Shown: positions 1 through 9,589 of the stretch, in pieces
How the letters are laid out: each line of letters begins with the position of its first letter
How positions within the stretch are numbered: position 1 is the first letter of the stretch
Assembly (NCBI GenBank): GCA_015178975.1
Contig: WHVD01000009.1
Span: 1,446,511 to 1,510,510 of the forward strand
Direction: 5' to 3'
DNA length: 64,000 nt
Source of the DNA: Hysterangium stoloniferum
Lineage: Eukaryota; Basidiomycota; Agaricomycetes; Hysterangiales; Hysterangiaceae
Notes under the pieces: model-generated
Told to the model about the DNA's origin: nothing
Databases searched by the model: none
Seen by the model: the letters and a program-made list of their open reading frames with translations, nothing else
Translations under genes and position numbers: made by a program

Positions 1-475
1 ATTCCTTTTTTCAAGAATGTCTACAACAACTAAAATGGATGTAAAGCCTTCAGAAGTCAGGAGTTGTTTGATAAAATCCATGGAAATTGAGTTCCAGGGC
101 TTTTCTGGTATTAGGAGTTGCTTGAGAAGGCCAGACAGCTTATGTCTATGGGATTTAGAGTGTAAGCAAGTGGTGCATGACTTACAGAACTGAGTAATGA
201 AATATTGGAGGTTGGGCCAAGTATATTCTCTTCAGATTAAACCAAGAGTAGTGTTAATGCTGTAATGTCTGGAGATCGGATGATCATGTTTGTACTGAAG
301 TATGCAGAGTTGGAGATTGTTGGAATCTGGAATGTAGATACATCCATTGAGACAGATGAACCTTGAGAGTCTTGGGACTCCTCTAGGTGTGACTTGAGAG
401 CCAGATCAGAAGTAAGTGTGGCAAGGATATCTTGATGTAATTGCTCGATGTCCATAATCATAACACTACACATAA
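1..475 (-). pseudogene. Ty3/gypsy integrase remnant (zinc-binding domain and start of catalytic core)
   Basis: On the minus strand the peptide QYKHDHPISRHYS is followed by CKSCTTC, which fits the His-His/Cys-Cys zinc-binding module. It continues to EKPWNSISMDFIKQLL and then SILVVVD, the start of the integrase catalytic core with its first catalytic Asp in SMDFI. The rest of the core lies outside the window. The part nearest 475 (peptide MDIEQLHQDILATL and onward) is the linker between RNase H and integrase. One in-frame stop lies before the zinc module. The family call is firm; the copy is non-functional. Confidence 0.88.
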
Positions 476-1272
476 TTGGATGGTAGAGGGAAGCTGCTTG
501 GATATGTAGATGTGGAAAGTTGCTGTGTTGTAAAAACTGGTTTGCAGATTAACAACGGCATAGTTACTTTCCCCCTCTTTAGGATAGACATCCCATCATT
601 GAGTCATGACATCCAGTTTTCCACCAAGATATCTGGGTCAGAAACAGATAATCATGTTGAAAGTGGAGAGAAATTCAGGCCAGCAGCCTTGCCATTGGGT
701 CAAAGGTTTAGTGGTGGAAAAATACTCCAAATCTTTGTCATCAGTAAGGATGTCAATGGGAGTTGTGGAACCTTCAAGGTAGTGCTGCCAATGTTTGAAG
801 GCTTCAAAGATTGCCATAAGGTCCTTTTTATGATGTCATAATTGAGTTTGGAAACTGAAAGTGTCTGAGAATGAAATGCGACTGGGTGACTTTCACCATC
901 AGAATCTTGAATGGAAAGAAATGTGGCAATTGCATAGTCAGAACCATTGGTTTCCACAATCATCAGAACATCAGGTTTCCAATGAGAAAGAATCAGAGTG
1001 GAAGTGAATGTGTTTTTTAGAGTCTGAAAAGTAGAATGGCATTTGTTGTCAAAAACCCACAGTTGAGATTTATGGGTAAGGTGAGTGAGTGGTATTGTAA
1101 TATCTGAATAGTTCTGAATAAATTGATGGTAGAAGTTTGCAAAACCTAAAAATGACTGGATATCCTTGACTTTCTGTGGTTTGGGCCAATCACGGACAAC
1201 TTGAACCTTAGTTTCATCCATATGGAGACCATCAGATCCTATAATGACATATAAATATTCAATAGAATCCAT
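476..1272 (-). pseudogene. Ty3/gypsy RNase H remnant
   Basis: The minus strand opens with MDSIEYLYVIIGSDGLHMDE and continues to a VRDWPKP / FLGFANFYHQFI motif, the classic thumb and connection of Ty3/gypsy polymerases. The RNase H core VETNGSDYAIATFLS and HPVAFHSQTLS follows. A second frame then carries HWQHYLEG, DKDLEYFSTTKPLT and RWDVYPKEG-like words, the C-terminal end of RNase H, down to about 476. The frame change near 740 and a few stops show decay. Usual order and length for the family are kept. Confidence 0.88.
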
Positions 1273-1289
1273 GTCAACCTAGCATTTTT

Positions 1290-1900
1290 TACTGTTAGTG
1301 AAAAGACCATTTTTTCAGAGTCTTTGGGAAACTTCGTGGCCCTGCTCATCATGAAGAGTGGGCTCTTTGGAAAATACCAAAATGTTGTCCAGGTAGACTA
1401 TAACATATACATCAAGCATGTCAGAAAATATATCATTAACAAAATGTTGAAAAGCAGAAGGGGTGTTGGTAAGACTGAAAGCCATAACTAACCATTCAAA
1501 GGAGCCATAGTGGGTCTGGAAAGCAGTCTTCCATTTGTTGCCTTTGGCAATTCAAACCAAACGATAGGTGTGTTTAACATCTATTTTGGTATAAATCCGA
1601 CCTTTCCATGGGGCATCGAGTAAATCAGTAACCAGTGGAAGTGGATACTTATCTTTCTATGTGATGGAATTTAAACCTCAGAAATTGACACAGAGTCAAA
1701 GGGAACCATCCTTTTTCTTGACGAAAAGGATGGGTACTCCATATGAAGACTTTGAGGGATTAATTAAACCTATTGACAAATGTTCATCCAAGAACTCCTG
1801 AATAGATGAAATTTCTGATTGGGATAACAGGTAAATAGGTCCTAAGGGTGGATTTGAACCAGGCTCAATATCAACTTTTCAGTCATAAGGCCTATGTGGT
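1290..1900 (-). pseudogene. Ty3/gypsy reverse transcriptase remnant
   Basis: The minus-strand reading contains PPLGPIYLLSQSEISSIQEFLDE, then PSKSSYGVPILFVKKKDGSL, then the catalytic-loop region VIVYLDNILVFS. Ty3/gypsy polymerases have YLDD or YIDD here, so the second catalytic Asp is replaced by Asn in this copy. Stops interrupt the KKDGSL..LCVNF..L region, two of them TGA at positions where relatives have Arg. The domain is recognisable from the finger motifs to the catalytic loop but is not translatable. Confidence 0.9.
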
Positions 1901-1905
1901 GCAAG

Positions 1906-2480
1906 TCAGTCAGCTTTCTGCTTACTGAAAATATCTGTGAAATCATGGTATTTTTCAGGAACTCCTTCCAGGCCAGCTTTTAGCTCAGATAATTCTGGAG
2001 TTGCAAAACATCCAGATGCTTCATCAACTTTCAAGCTGATCAAAAAACACTGTGATCCATCCAGTTTACTCACCCTAACAAATGCCACAGCATTGATGAG
2101 AGAGATTTTCGGAGGTTTGGAGGTTTCAGTAGAAGCTGAAGGTGCCGTAGAGGCCAAAGAGGCTCTGCCAGATTAGACACTACAGGAAGAATGGAAGTGT
2201 TGGGAATCTGGAAATTAATACTGCTCAATACCCAGTCAATAAATGGATTATATCAGGTGAGCCAGTTGTATCCAAGAATGACTCAACAGGTAGAGTCCAA
2301 CTGTGTTAAGAAAAAAGTAACCATCTGGGATGTTCCACATGGGAACTGGATAGACATGTCACAGGCTTGAGTAATTGCCATATTGCTAATGCTGTCAAAC
2401 AGATGCAAAGAAATTGCAGGAATAGAATGGAGTTTCAGATTATTTTTCGTGGCAAAGGTGGTATCTACAAAACAGTGTGT
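1906..2480 (-). pseudogene. Ty3/gypsy protease and protease-RT linker remnant
   Basis: Minus-strand translation gives ILGYNWLT, a stop, then YNPLIDWVLSSINFQIPN, a hallmark C-terminal protease segment of this family. After it comes an acidic and Ser-rich linker with LINAVAFVRVSKLDGSQ and EKYHDFTDIFSKQKAD, which leads into the reverse transcriptase. The active-site Asp-Ser/Thr-Gly triplet itself is not clearly readable. The stop inside the ILGYNWLT motif is TGA where an Arg codon is usual. Confidence 0.75.
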
Positions 2481-2639
2481 GGAGCAGGAATCTATCAGAG
2501 CTCAAAACACTAAATTTCCAAGAGGTTTTTACAAATAATGAGTTGGGATTAGAAAGGGTGGATGTGTTGAGATGGATAATCTCAGAAACATGGAGAGAGT
2601 CAATGAAACCCTCTGTCCGTGCAGATTCCAGAGGGTTGC

Positions 2640-3011
2640 TTACTCTTTTTTTGACTCTGTGGTGGGTTTTTCCTTGGATGTTGTAGTTGTAGTGGAAGTT
2701 GCCATGCTAGCCTTGGAAGAGTTAGACTTAATGGTGCAATTGGAAACCTTATGTCTGCCTTTTCTGCAGAAAAGACAGGTTATTATCCATGCATCATTGT
2801 TTCTCCTTTGGGGTGAGTTTACTATTGGAACCCAAGAGGTGGGAAATGTTGGCTTTATTGGAAGTTGACTGTTTTTCCTTGTTGGATTTTTTGTCTTTCT
2901 TCCGATTGGAATTTGATTTGCTGGTATTAGTGCCAGAGCTGCTGGTGTTATTGCCAATGACACCTTATTGCCTTGTGAACATTCCGTCAGATTTTCTCCT
3001 GAAATTTCCAC
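2640..3011 (-). pseudogene. Ty3/gypsy gag C-terminus with CCHC zinc knuckle
   Basis: The minus-strand frame of 123 codons includes CLFCRKGRHKVSNC, a CX2CX4HX4C zinc knuckle of retroviral type, followed by a Ser/Thr-rich tail (STTTTTSKEKPTTES). This is the nucleic-acid-binding end of gag, placed just upstream of the protease region as expected. The capsid part upstream is not clearly readable before the next element begins. The zinc ligands are intact although the element is dead. Confidence 0.8.
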
Positions 3012-3128
3012 TTTTCATTTCCAATAGTGGGCATCAGATGCCTGAGCTTTCATCCACATGAGTTGGAGAGTTTTCAGTGTAAGGGAGTGAGACTCTCTAC
3101 ACGGCTATCTTGTCATCAATATCTAAGA

Positions 3129-3289
3129 TGTCATGTGTCTATTATCAAGCATTCGTGTAGATTGTACCATTCGCCTAGATTGTACCACTCTCAGTTTCTT
3201 TTTTATGTATATAAGGCTCTCAAAAGTCCTCAAAAAACAAGAAATCAGTTTGTACACATCTTCCCCTGTTAAGATACTTTGCACTTACA
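3129..3289 (+). repeat. 5' LTR of the plus-strand Ty3/gypsy element
   Basis: The proposed LTR begins TGTCATGTG and ends CTTACA, giving TG...CA ends. It holds a TATA-like TATATAAGG at about 3,208, which is promoter-like. The end is placed by the primer-binding sequence that follows at once. A second TGTCAT at 3,111 is an alternative start. No matching 3' copy exists in the window, so the LTR identity rests on its termini, TATA box, primer site and position, and the exact length (161 bp here) is tentative. Confidence 0.65.
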
Positions 3290-3304
3290 GTACAAAGTAT
3301 CTTA
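3270..3304 (+). promoter_or_regulatory. Self-priming hairpin: transcript start paired with primer-binding site
   Basis: TAAGATACTTTG (3,270-3,281) and CAAAGTATCTTA (3,293-3,304) are perfect 12-base reverse complements separated by 11 bases. The first lies about 60 bases downstream of the TATA box, where an LTR transcript would plausibly begin. The second lies directly after the LTR end, where a primer-binding site belongs. Tf1 of fission yeast and related fungal elements prime minus-strand DNA synthesis in this way from the 5' end of their own mRNA instead of a tRNA. The start site itself is inferred. Confidence 0.65.
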
Positions 3305-3524
3305 TATAGTGGAGCTCCACTCTTTGTCAAACACTGCACTTAAGATTAAGAGCCTTTTTCTCACTCCCTATCAGTGCCAGTGTTGCATCAGTCTTATCAG
3401 CCATGCATTCTCCATCCTCTTAAATGTGCTACAGCTACTGTTCCTTGACATCCATCACCCCCAAACCCCCATATTGTCTGTGCAGCCTCCTCCCCTGACC
3501 TTTCTACCACCTTCAATATCTAAC

Positions 3525-5893
3525 ATGGCAGCTGTGCTTACCGGAAAGGCAGCTATGCCTACACTGGGATCAAATCGCACTCCAAAGACCTTCAATGGGA
3601 ATGAGGGAATGAGGATGATGTGGTGGAGTTTCTGGAGCAGTTTGAGAATTGTGTGGATGATGCACAACTAAAAGGTTGCGACAGAGTCCCATTCTTGTTT
3701 TGCTATCTCTCTAGACTACAGCATGACATCTTTAAGACTTTTGATGGCTATTCACCCTCAGACTGGAACACCTTCAAAACTGCTATTGAGGATGCCTTTG
3801 AAGGGGTGTTCAAGGAAAAATGCTATAATCGACAGTCTCTCATCCAGTTCACTCAAACACAATCCTCATCACCTGTCACTACAGATGCCGGGCTTCAAAC
3901 CTACAAGCTAGGGTTTCAAGCAATTTTGCATTACCTTCTGTCCGAAAGTGTCATTACTTCTGAAGACCGTGCCCATTACTTCTGGTATAGATTCCATGAA
4001 AACACTAGGCAAAAACTTGAGCAGCATCTGTCAACAACACATCCAAATCACTCTCACGCACAGCCATATAACTGGCAGGATATTTTCAATGCAGGAAGGT
4101 ATGTCTTTCATGTAAATGCATTTGACAGAAGCCCCCCAGAAGGTTTCAAGTCTCCATATGTGGCACCTATGCCTATTTCCCAGGGAACCCCTTCCGAAGC
4201 AAAGGTCATAACCTGTACCATCACTCTCCCTTCTCCTCCTTCCTCATGCCCACCTTCAGACAATTTAGATAGCCTTTTAAAGTGGCGGCTTGAGTCTCTC
4301 CATGTCAAAAACAAAGATTACACCATAACCTATGCTCGGTTGCACACTACCTACCCACTTGTGGCAAAATGTATCCCTGCCCCACCTTCTGTTTCATTGA
4401 CATCCCAGGCAGCTGTGGGATTTATAATTCCGGTGTGTCTGTTTTGTAAAGATCCTACTAACATACACAGCACCAGACACTGTCCTATTGGGTTGGAATA
4501 CTTACATGCTGGCAAAGTGGCAGATGTTGAAGGCTTCTGGCATTGGCCCAATGGTGGGCAATTGCCCAATCATCCTCAGGGTGTGAAATTTGTCATTGAT
4601 CAGGACCAGGCTCATATTTCCGGGAACCCACTCCCATCATCAACTCCACATTCCATGCCATTTTTTGAAGTCTCCCCCACTGCACCGACCCCCTTGAGTA
4701 TCACAACTGGCCATATTGAAGACATCACTGAGGACTACAATGTGGTTCAGAAAGCCTATCACTTATATCAGCTTGCTTTGGCTACCTACAATGGTAAAAC
4801 TATTAGCAGAAGTCCTCCTTCCACCTCAACATCAGCCACTGAGGTACCTCTCCCCACCTTTTCCTCATCACCTGAAAAAAAAACCCCCGAATTCCAATAC
4901 AAGGCAAAAATCGAGGATCCGGATATTGCAAGAAGGGTCTTTGAAAGGATGATATACTCTTTGGTTTCAGTTTCCCATGGCAAGCTTCTTGCATTATTAC
5001 CTGACATTCGAAAGCTTTTTGTCGACAGTTGTAATGTCAACCACATTCCAATTTTTCCTGCCACTGTCCCAGCCACTGCATCTTCCCTGCTCATGCAAGC
5101 TATGCCACTCCATTCTGCCCCAATAATGGAATTGGATGTCAAAATTCAAGGAAAACTTTCTGAAGTAGGACTTTATGACCCCAGCTCGGAACTTGTGTGC
5201 ATAAGTGAAGTTGCTGCAAAGGATATGGCACTCCCTTTCAGCACTGACCTAAACCTTAACATGTGTGATGCTAATGGTGGTGTTTGTACAACATTTGGCA
5301 TCATCGAGAACCTGCAGCTTCTGATAGGCAGTGTCAAAATCCATGTTCATGCTTGGATTATTCAGAATGCACCTTATCATCTGCTTTTAGGCTGGCCTTT
5401 CCAAATATCAGTGAGGGCCAGCACAGAAAATATTGGTGAAACTCTATTACTACCAGATCCTTCCAGGCCAGGATTCAAGCTATGGGTGCCAATGCGACCA
5501 CACTCACAACCGTGGGTGCCAAATGCATCATCCAACCTGTATCTCTCTGATGAAGGGCTCCTCCTGCTTCGTCAGGCCTCATTATTAGCTTCACCCCCCA
5601 CAACCAGTGGCACACCCTTCTTCTCTTCCCACTCCCATTTTGCTGGGCAGTACTTTCATGCTGTTTATGATTCTCGGTCCCCTATGCTTGCACTAAAATA
5701 CAAACCTGTTTCTGAAAAGTTTGCCCTGTGGCTACGACTATGCCTACTGATGCAGTGCCAAGGTGGCAGTTCCCTAGCAACCCTATCGATTCTTCACCTC
5801 ACCTCTCGCCACTCCCCCCTAACATTGTCAAGTTTGGTTCCTGGCTTACAAAAGAATGTTGGGACAGACTCAGGATTGATCAGGAATTTCTGA
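3525..5893 (+). pseudogene. Gag-protease polyprotein of Ty3/gypsy element, one early frameshift
   Basis: A frame of 757 codons runs 3,620-5,893. Its natural start is probably the ATG at 3,525, since the peptide PKTFNGNE upstream joins to DDVVEFLEQFENC once a tandem 8-base duplication at 3,598-3,613 is discounted. Gag occupies roughly residues 1-420 (FLFCYLSRL, AFEGVFKEK, YNWQDIFNAGRYVF). A Cys-rich CLFCKD...HC stretch near residue 272 resembles a degenerate zinc knuckle. The protease lies near residues 495-600: IQGKLSEVGLYDPSSEL takes the place of the usual catalytic Asp-Ser/Thr-Gly turn and YHLLLGWPF the C-terminal hairpin. The long open frame suggests fairly recent activity. Confidence 0.87.
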
Positions 5894-6600
5894 GTAATGA
5901 AGCTTTAACATTAGCTTTTCAAGTCCTCCTCTACAACGAATCAGCTCAAGCATGGAATGATTCAGAGTGGGGCATGTTCCACACTGACTATTTTTCACCT
6001 GACCATTGAGCATGAACCGTGGGCCCTCAAAAACATTCCAATTCCCCTTAGGCTCCAAGACGAAATTATACAGTTTATCAAACAGAAAATCTCCAGCAGT
6101 GTTTATGAACCTTCGGGCTCTTCTTACCGATCATAATGGTTTTGTGTGCCAAAGAAAAATGGGAAATTTTGTATTGTTCATGACTTACAACCTCTGAATG
6201 CAGTCACTGTCAAAGATGCCGGTGTTCCCCCCAACATTGAACTGTATGCTGAGCATTGTGCAGGAAGATCAATTTACATGTTGGGTGACTTGTATGTAGG
6301 ATATGATTATGCACCACTTGTAGAATAATCCTGAGACCTCACAATATTCTAAACCCCCCTTGGACCCCATCATCTCACATGTTTGCCCATGGGATGGTCC
6401 AATTATGTTTCTATTCAAGGCCACATTACCTTTATTTTACAGGATGGAATTGACATTGCCCCCCTTTTCTCGATGATATACCTATCTTGGGACCCAAAAC
6501 ACACTATGAGTTGCAGGATGGCAGCTATAAAACTATCCCCGAAAATTGTGGTATTTGATGTTTTATTTGGGAACATTTTTTAGACATTAACAGGATATTT
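5894..6600 (+). pseudogene. Ty3/gypsy reverse transcriptase, frameshifted
   Basis: Motifs fall in three frames. SGSSYRSSWFCVPKKNGKFCIVHDLQPLNAVTV with DAGVPP (about 6,120-6,230) is the finger region. AGRSIYMLGDLYVGYD carries the first catalytic Asp. MPMGWSN and HITFILQDGIDIAP follow. FLDDIPILGPKTHYEL (about 6,457-6,505) is the catalytic loop with both Asp residues kept. It is followed by a QDGSYKTIPEN extension that I recognise from a common Agaricomycete Ty3/gypsy lineage. At least two frameshifts and a stop break the domain. Confidence 0.88.
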
Positions 6601-7390
6601 CACCATTTGAAGCATGCTGGAGTGACATTTTCAGCAAGTAAACTCTACATTGGAATGAAGGAAGTCAATATTGTTGGCCACACATGTAACTATCAGGGCC
6701 ATATCCTAGATCAAGTACATATATCAAAAATCCTTAACTGGCTGCCTTGTGAAAATCTCACTGAAGTGTGAGGCTTTTTGGGCACTTGTGGAGTGGTTAG
6801 AATTTTCATTGCACAATTTGCTGAACTCTCTCGTCCCCTAGTTTCATTGACATGAAAAGATAAACCTTTCATTTGGGAGGCACTTCAGCAAAATTTGATG
6901 GATTTACTCAAAAAAGCTGTAATGTCTGCACTGGCACTCATTCCCCTCGATTACACATGCAAAAGGCCAATCATTGTTGCCATTGACTCATCAAATATCG
7001 CTGTAGGATGGATTATCTATCAGTTGGATGAACACGGCTGACGATGCCCCTCAAGATATGGCTCCATCGCTTGGAATGATCGTGAATCTTGCTATTCAGC
7101 CAAAAATTGAACTATATGGTGTTTAGTGTGCTCTGAGGGCCCTCAGGCTTTTTCTTATTGGTCTACCTACCTTCAATCTTGAAGTTGATGCCAAGTACAT
7201 TAAAGGAATGCTCAATATGTAACTCAGATATTCAGCCAAACAATGTGATGAATCGATGGATCGCAGCCATTTTGCTATTTACATTTCAGCTCATACAGTA
7301 CACTACCCGGGAAGGATCATGTAGGACCATATGGTTTGTCTATGTGACAAAGTGTGGATGGTGATGTTGAGGATATGGATGATGGATGGA
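6601..7390 (+). pseudogene. Ty3/gypsy connection and RNase H region, stop-rich
   Basis: The plus strand reads HINRIFHHLKHAGVTFSASKLYIGMKEVNIVGHTCNYQG, then a GFLGTCGVVRIFIAQFAELSRPLV segment, then RPIIVAIDSSNIAVGWIIYQLDE, which is the start of RNase H with its first acidic residue. A TGA at 6,769-6,771 replaces the Arg normally preceding GFLGTCG. Beyond about 7,080 stops and shifts accumulate and the domain fades. The order and spacing fit the element. Confidence 0.82.
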
Positions 7391-7459
7391 TTGACAATGT
7401 TTTAGGTTTAGGGGCATGGATTAATAGTTGGACAGATCACAATTGATACTTCACAAACA

Positions 7460-8320
7460 ATGCCCTCAACTCTGCATCTTCTTCCCCATTTTCAGCATTC
7501 TCCCTTAATAATGCAACCAGCTCTCTTCAAAGTGACATTCCCTGCACTCAAGACAACATTTTCATGGATTCCCAACTGCCCCTCATTTTCGACTTTCTTT
7601 CAACAACTCAAAAACTGCCTGGACTGTCTAAAACAGCAACAAAACAATTTATTCAAAGATCTCTGCACTTTTTTTGTCAAAAACAGTAAACTCTGGCACC
7701 ATAGCAACTCAGGCATGCATCGCTTTGTAATTCTTGATCTGAACAAACATCTTTCTCTTATTTCACAGGCACATGATCAACTGGGATACAAACAGGCATT
7801 TTTGATGTGAAAAAATTTGTTGGATCACTTTTGGTGGCCAGAACTTGACCATGATGTAGCATGGTTTGTCAAGATGTGTCATGAATGCCAATTCCATAGC
7901 ACACAACGTGTTTTTATTCCTCCTATGGTCACCACCCCCACCTCATTCTTTCAACATGCACATCTTGACACTATACACATGCCAAAGGTGTCAGGTTTAC
8001 AATACATTGTTCAGGGCCACTGTTCACTTACTTTGTATCTGGAGTTCAAGATACTGGCACACAAAACTGCAGTAACATTGGGAAAATTCATATTTAATGA
8101 TATTCTCTGTCACTGGGGTGCCCTTTCAGAAATCATTACAGACAATGGCACTCTTTTCATTGCAGCATTGGACTGGCTTGCCTCGAAATATCATATCCAC
8201 CACATTCACATTTCTGCATACAATAAACACACTAATGGCATTGTCAAATGCAACCATTGTACCATTCGTGAATCCCTAATTAAAACTTGTGAAGGCAACC
8301 TCTCTTGTTGGTGAGAAATT
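7460..8320 (+). pseudogene. Ty3/gypsy integrase, catalytic Glu replaced by Lys
   Basis: The frame at 7,817-8,314 gives LLDHFWWPELDHDVAWFVKMCHECQ (the Cys-Cys half of the zinc module), HLDTIHMPK (first catalytic Asp), EIITDNGTLF (second Asp) and NKHTNGIVKCNHCTIRESL. In relatives the last motif is NGIVE, with the third catalytic residue Glu at the usual spacing of about 34-35 from the second Asp; here it reads Lys. The upstream part (7,460-7,810) is spacer with a frame break, ending in TGA at 7,808-7,810. The copy could not catalyse integration. Confidence 0.88.
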
Positions 8321-8880
8321 GTGTCTCACATTTTTTGGGCCGATTGCATCACTGTCAAGAAGGATACAGGTTATTTGCCATTTTACTTGGCACATGGCAT
8401 CAAGCCAATTCTGCCTTTTGACACTGTCAAAGTGACTTACCTCGTGCCAAAAATTGACACCCCTCTTCCAACCAGCGAACTTGTTGCCCTCCATGCTTGA
8501 CAACTTGAAAAATGACCAGTGGATCTTGCTGCTATCAAAGAACAAGTCCCGAAGTCACGTTATGCATCTATTTCCCAGTTCAAGAAAGACCATGAACACC
8601 TCATAGTTAATCACAATTTTAAGGAGGGCTCACTTGTGCTAGTAAGGAACTCATGTGTTGACACAGAATTATCACACAAAACAAAACCACGCTACTTGGG
8701 TCCACTTATCATTGTTCGTCAGACTTGAAACAGGGCCTATATCTTAGCTGAGTTGGATGGCATGATTAGCAAACAACCCTATGCTGCATTCCCCTTTATT
8801 CCATACTACCCATGCTCTTGTACAATCATCCCAGTCACTTCGCTTGTCGATCCCAAGGATATTCTATATGGCCCTCACAT
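8321..8880 (+). pseudogene. Integrase C-terminal tail with GPY/F-like module
   Basis: After the TGA at 8,312-8,314 the frame continues with DTGYLPFYLAHGIKPILPFD, then KVTYLVPK and, from 8,519, DLAAIKEQVPKSRYASISQFKKDH and HNFKEGSLVLVRN. The words RYLGPLIIVRQ..NRAYILAELDG fit the GPY/F module that follows the integrase core in Ty3/gypsy elements. TGA stops at 8,498-8,500, 8,513-8,515 and 8,726-8,728 fall where relatives have Arg. No chromodomain is recognisable after it. Confidence 0.8.
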
Positions 8881-8967
8881 GATGCATGAAATAGATCCTA
8901 TGGATGTATGCAGCATTGGGGGAAGTTGGCTTCCTACAACAGCAGCCAGCTGTTATTTACAACAATA

Positions 8968-8981
8968 ATTCGGGGGCAGTT
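8968..8981 (+). promoter_or_regulatory. Polypurine tract (plus-strand primer) of the Ty3/gypsy element
   Basis: CGGGGGCAGT at 8,971-8,980 lies directly after the coding region, where the polypurine tract of an LTR element should be, and a 3' LTR would be expected to begin a few bases later. It does not. This is one of the places where the element has been cut off or recombined. Confidence 0.5.
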
Positions 8982-8984
8982 CTT

Positions 8985-9195
8985 CTAACTAAACATACAA
9001 AGCACAACATGTGAGTCAAACACATCGACATACGATACCACTACATACAGGAACACATTGAAGAAGGAGACATAGAAGTACATATACCATATCCCATCCA
9101 CTGACAACCTTGCCAACATGGTCACAAAACCACTGACTAGAGTGCTGTATTGTTCACCCAGAAACACACTACACCCCCAATTACATCTTCCCACA
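8985..9195 (+). pseudogene. Copia-type RNase H C-terminus fragment
   Basis: The plus strand reads VKHIDIRYHYIQEHIEEGDIEVH and, after a one-base shift, STDNLANMVTKPLTRVL. These are the last conserved words of Ty1/copia polyproteins (KHIDIRYHFIRE...G.I.. and TDNLADMFTKPL). The fragment is short, has one stop and one frameshift, and begins exactly where the 3' LTR of the preceding Ty3/gypsy element should lie. It belongs to a different retrotransposon superfamily. Confidence 0.82.
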
Positions 9196-9562
9196 TCTTT
9201 AAAATACTCCGCTGTCATAACCCGAACACGTTCAATTGAGTTCCTTGGCCATAAAGTCATATAGAGTTTGTCACAATTTATTTCCCATTCCTCGTGCCCA
9301 TTGTGATGACCTGAATGCACACCTTCCTCTCCTTGCAGCAAATGTTGAGCCTTCTGAGAATGTGGGACGAACCTCTTTTCTTATTTCAATTTGATGCAAT
9401 TAATTGACGATTTCTTCGACTGTAACCAATTCTTAGTCAATCGTTGTTGACATGACATGCCGTCAAACTCCTCGTCGTCACATTCACGGGCTAAGATAGT
9501 CTGTGCCCTCTATAACATAATCCACTTCCCATAGTTTCAATCTGATCAAATCCATGTGGGCT
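9195..9562 (-). pseudogene. Copia-type gag fragment, inverted relative to the RNase H piece
   Basis: On the minus strand this matches the plus-strand gag fragment at 16,394-16,745 for most of its length: MDLIRLKL.EVDYVIEGTDYLS, then QIEIRKE, then TFSEGSTFAARRGRCAF and NSIERVR. Stops interrupt it. The peptide style (short helical blocks ending in EIRK and AARRG) fits the gag region of Ty1/copia elements. It is joined tail to tail to the copia RNase H end at about 9,195, so an inversion or template switch made the junction. Confidence 0.6.
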
Positions 9563-9589
9563 TTACATTCGATAATAGCGGTTCCATCA

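Larger units (their letters stand above)
1..3060 (-). mobile_element. Decayed Ty3/gypsy retrotransposon, cut by the left edge of the window
   Basis: Read on the minus strand, this stretch gives, in order, a gag zinc knuckle, protease/linker, reverse transcriptase, RNase H and integrase. That is the Ty3/gypsy order (integrase last). The integrase core runs off the left edge, so the 3' LTR is not visible, and I could not define its 5' LTR near 3,060-3,128. The coding line is broken by stops and frameshifts, so it cannot be autonomous. Several stops are TGA where the family normally has Arg, for instance at plus positions 1,678-1,680, 1,696-1,698 and 2,253-2,255. It lies head-to-head with the plus-strand element that starts near 3,129. 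Confidence 0.88.
3129..8984 (+). mobile_element. Ty3/gypsy retrotransposon with 5' LTR and coding line; 3' LTR not found
   Basis: The element has an LTR-like start, a self-priming site, a long gag-protease frame, RT, RNase H, integrase, a GPY/F-like tail and a polypurine tract near 8,971. The order is that of chromovirus-like Ty3/gypsy elements. Searching by eye after the polypurine tract I find no copy of the 5' LTR; the sequence passes directly into copia-type debris at about 8,985. The coding region carries several frameshifts and stops, but gag-protease is still open for 757 codons, so this copy looks younger than its minus-strand neighbour. Confidence 0.87.

Noticed and set aside
476..841. 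121-codon plus-strand frame over the first element
   Set aside because: It is the antisense of the RNase H C-terminal region, which is clear on the minus strand.
8985..9300. 3' LTR of the plus-strand Ty3/gypsy element
   Set aside because: No similarity to 3,129-3,289 could be found after the polypurine tract.
8985..9341. 118-codon minus-strand frame as a membrane protein
   Set aside because: The plus strand of 8,985-9,195 carries unmistakable copia RNase H words; only the part beyond 9,195 is coding-like on the minus strand (gag).
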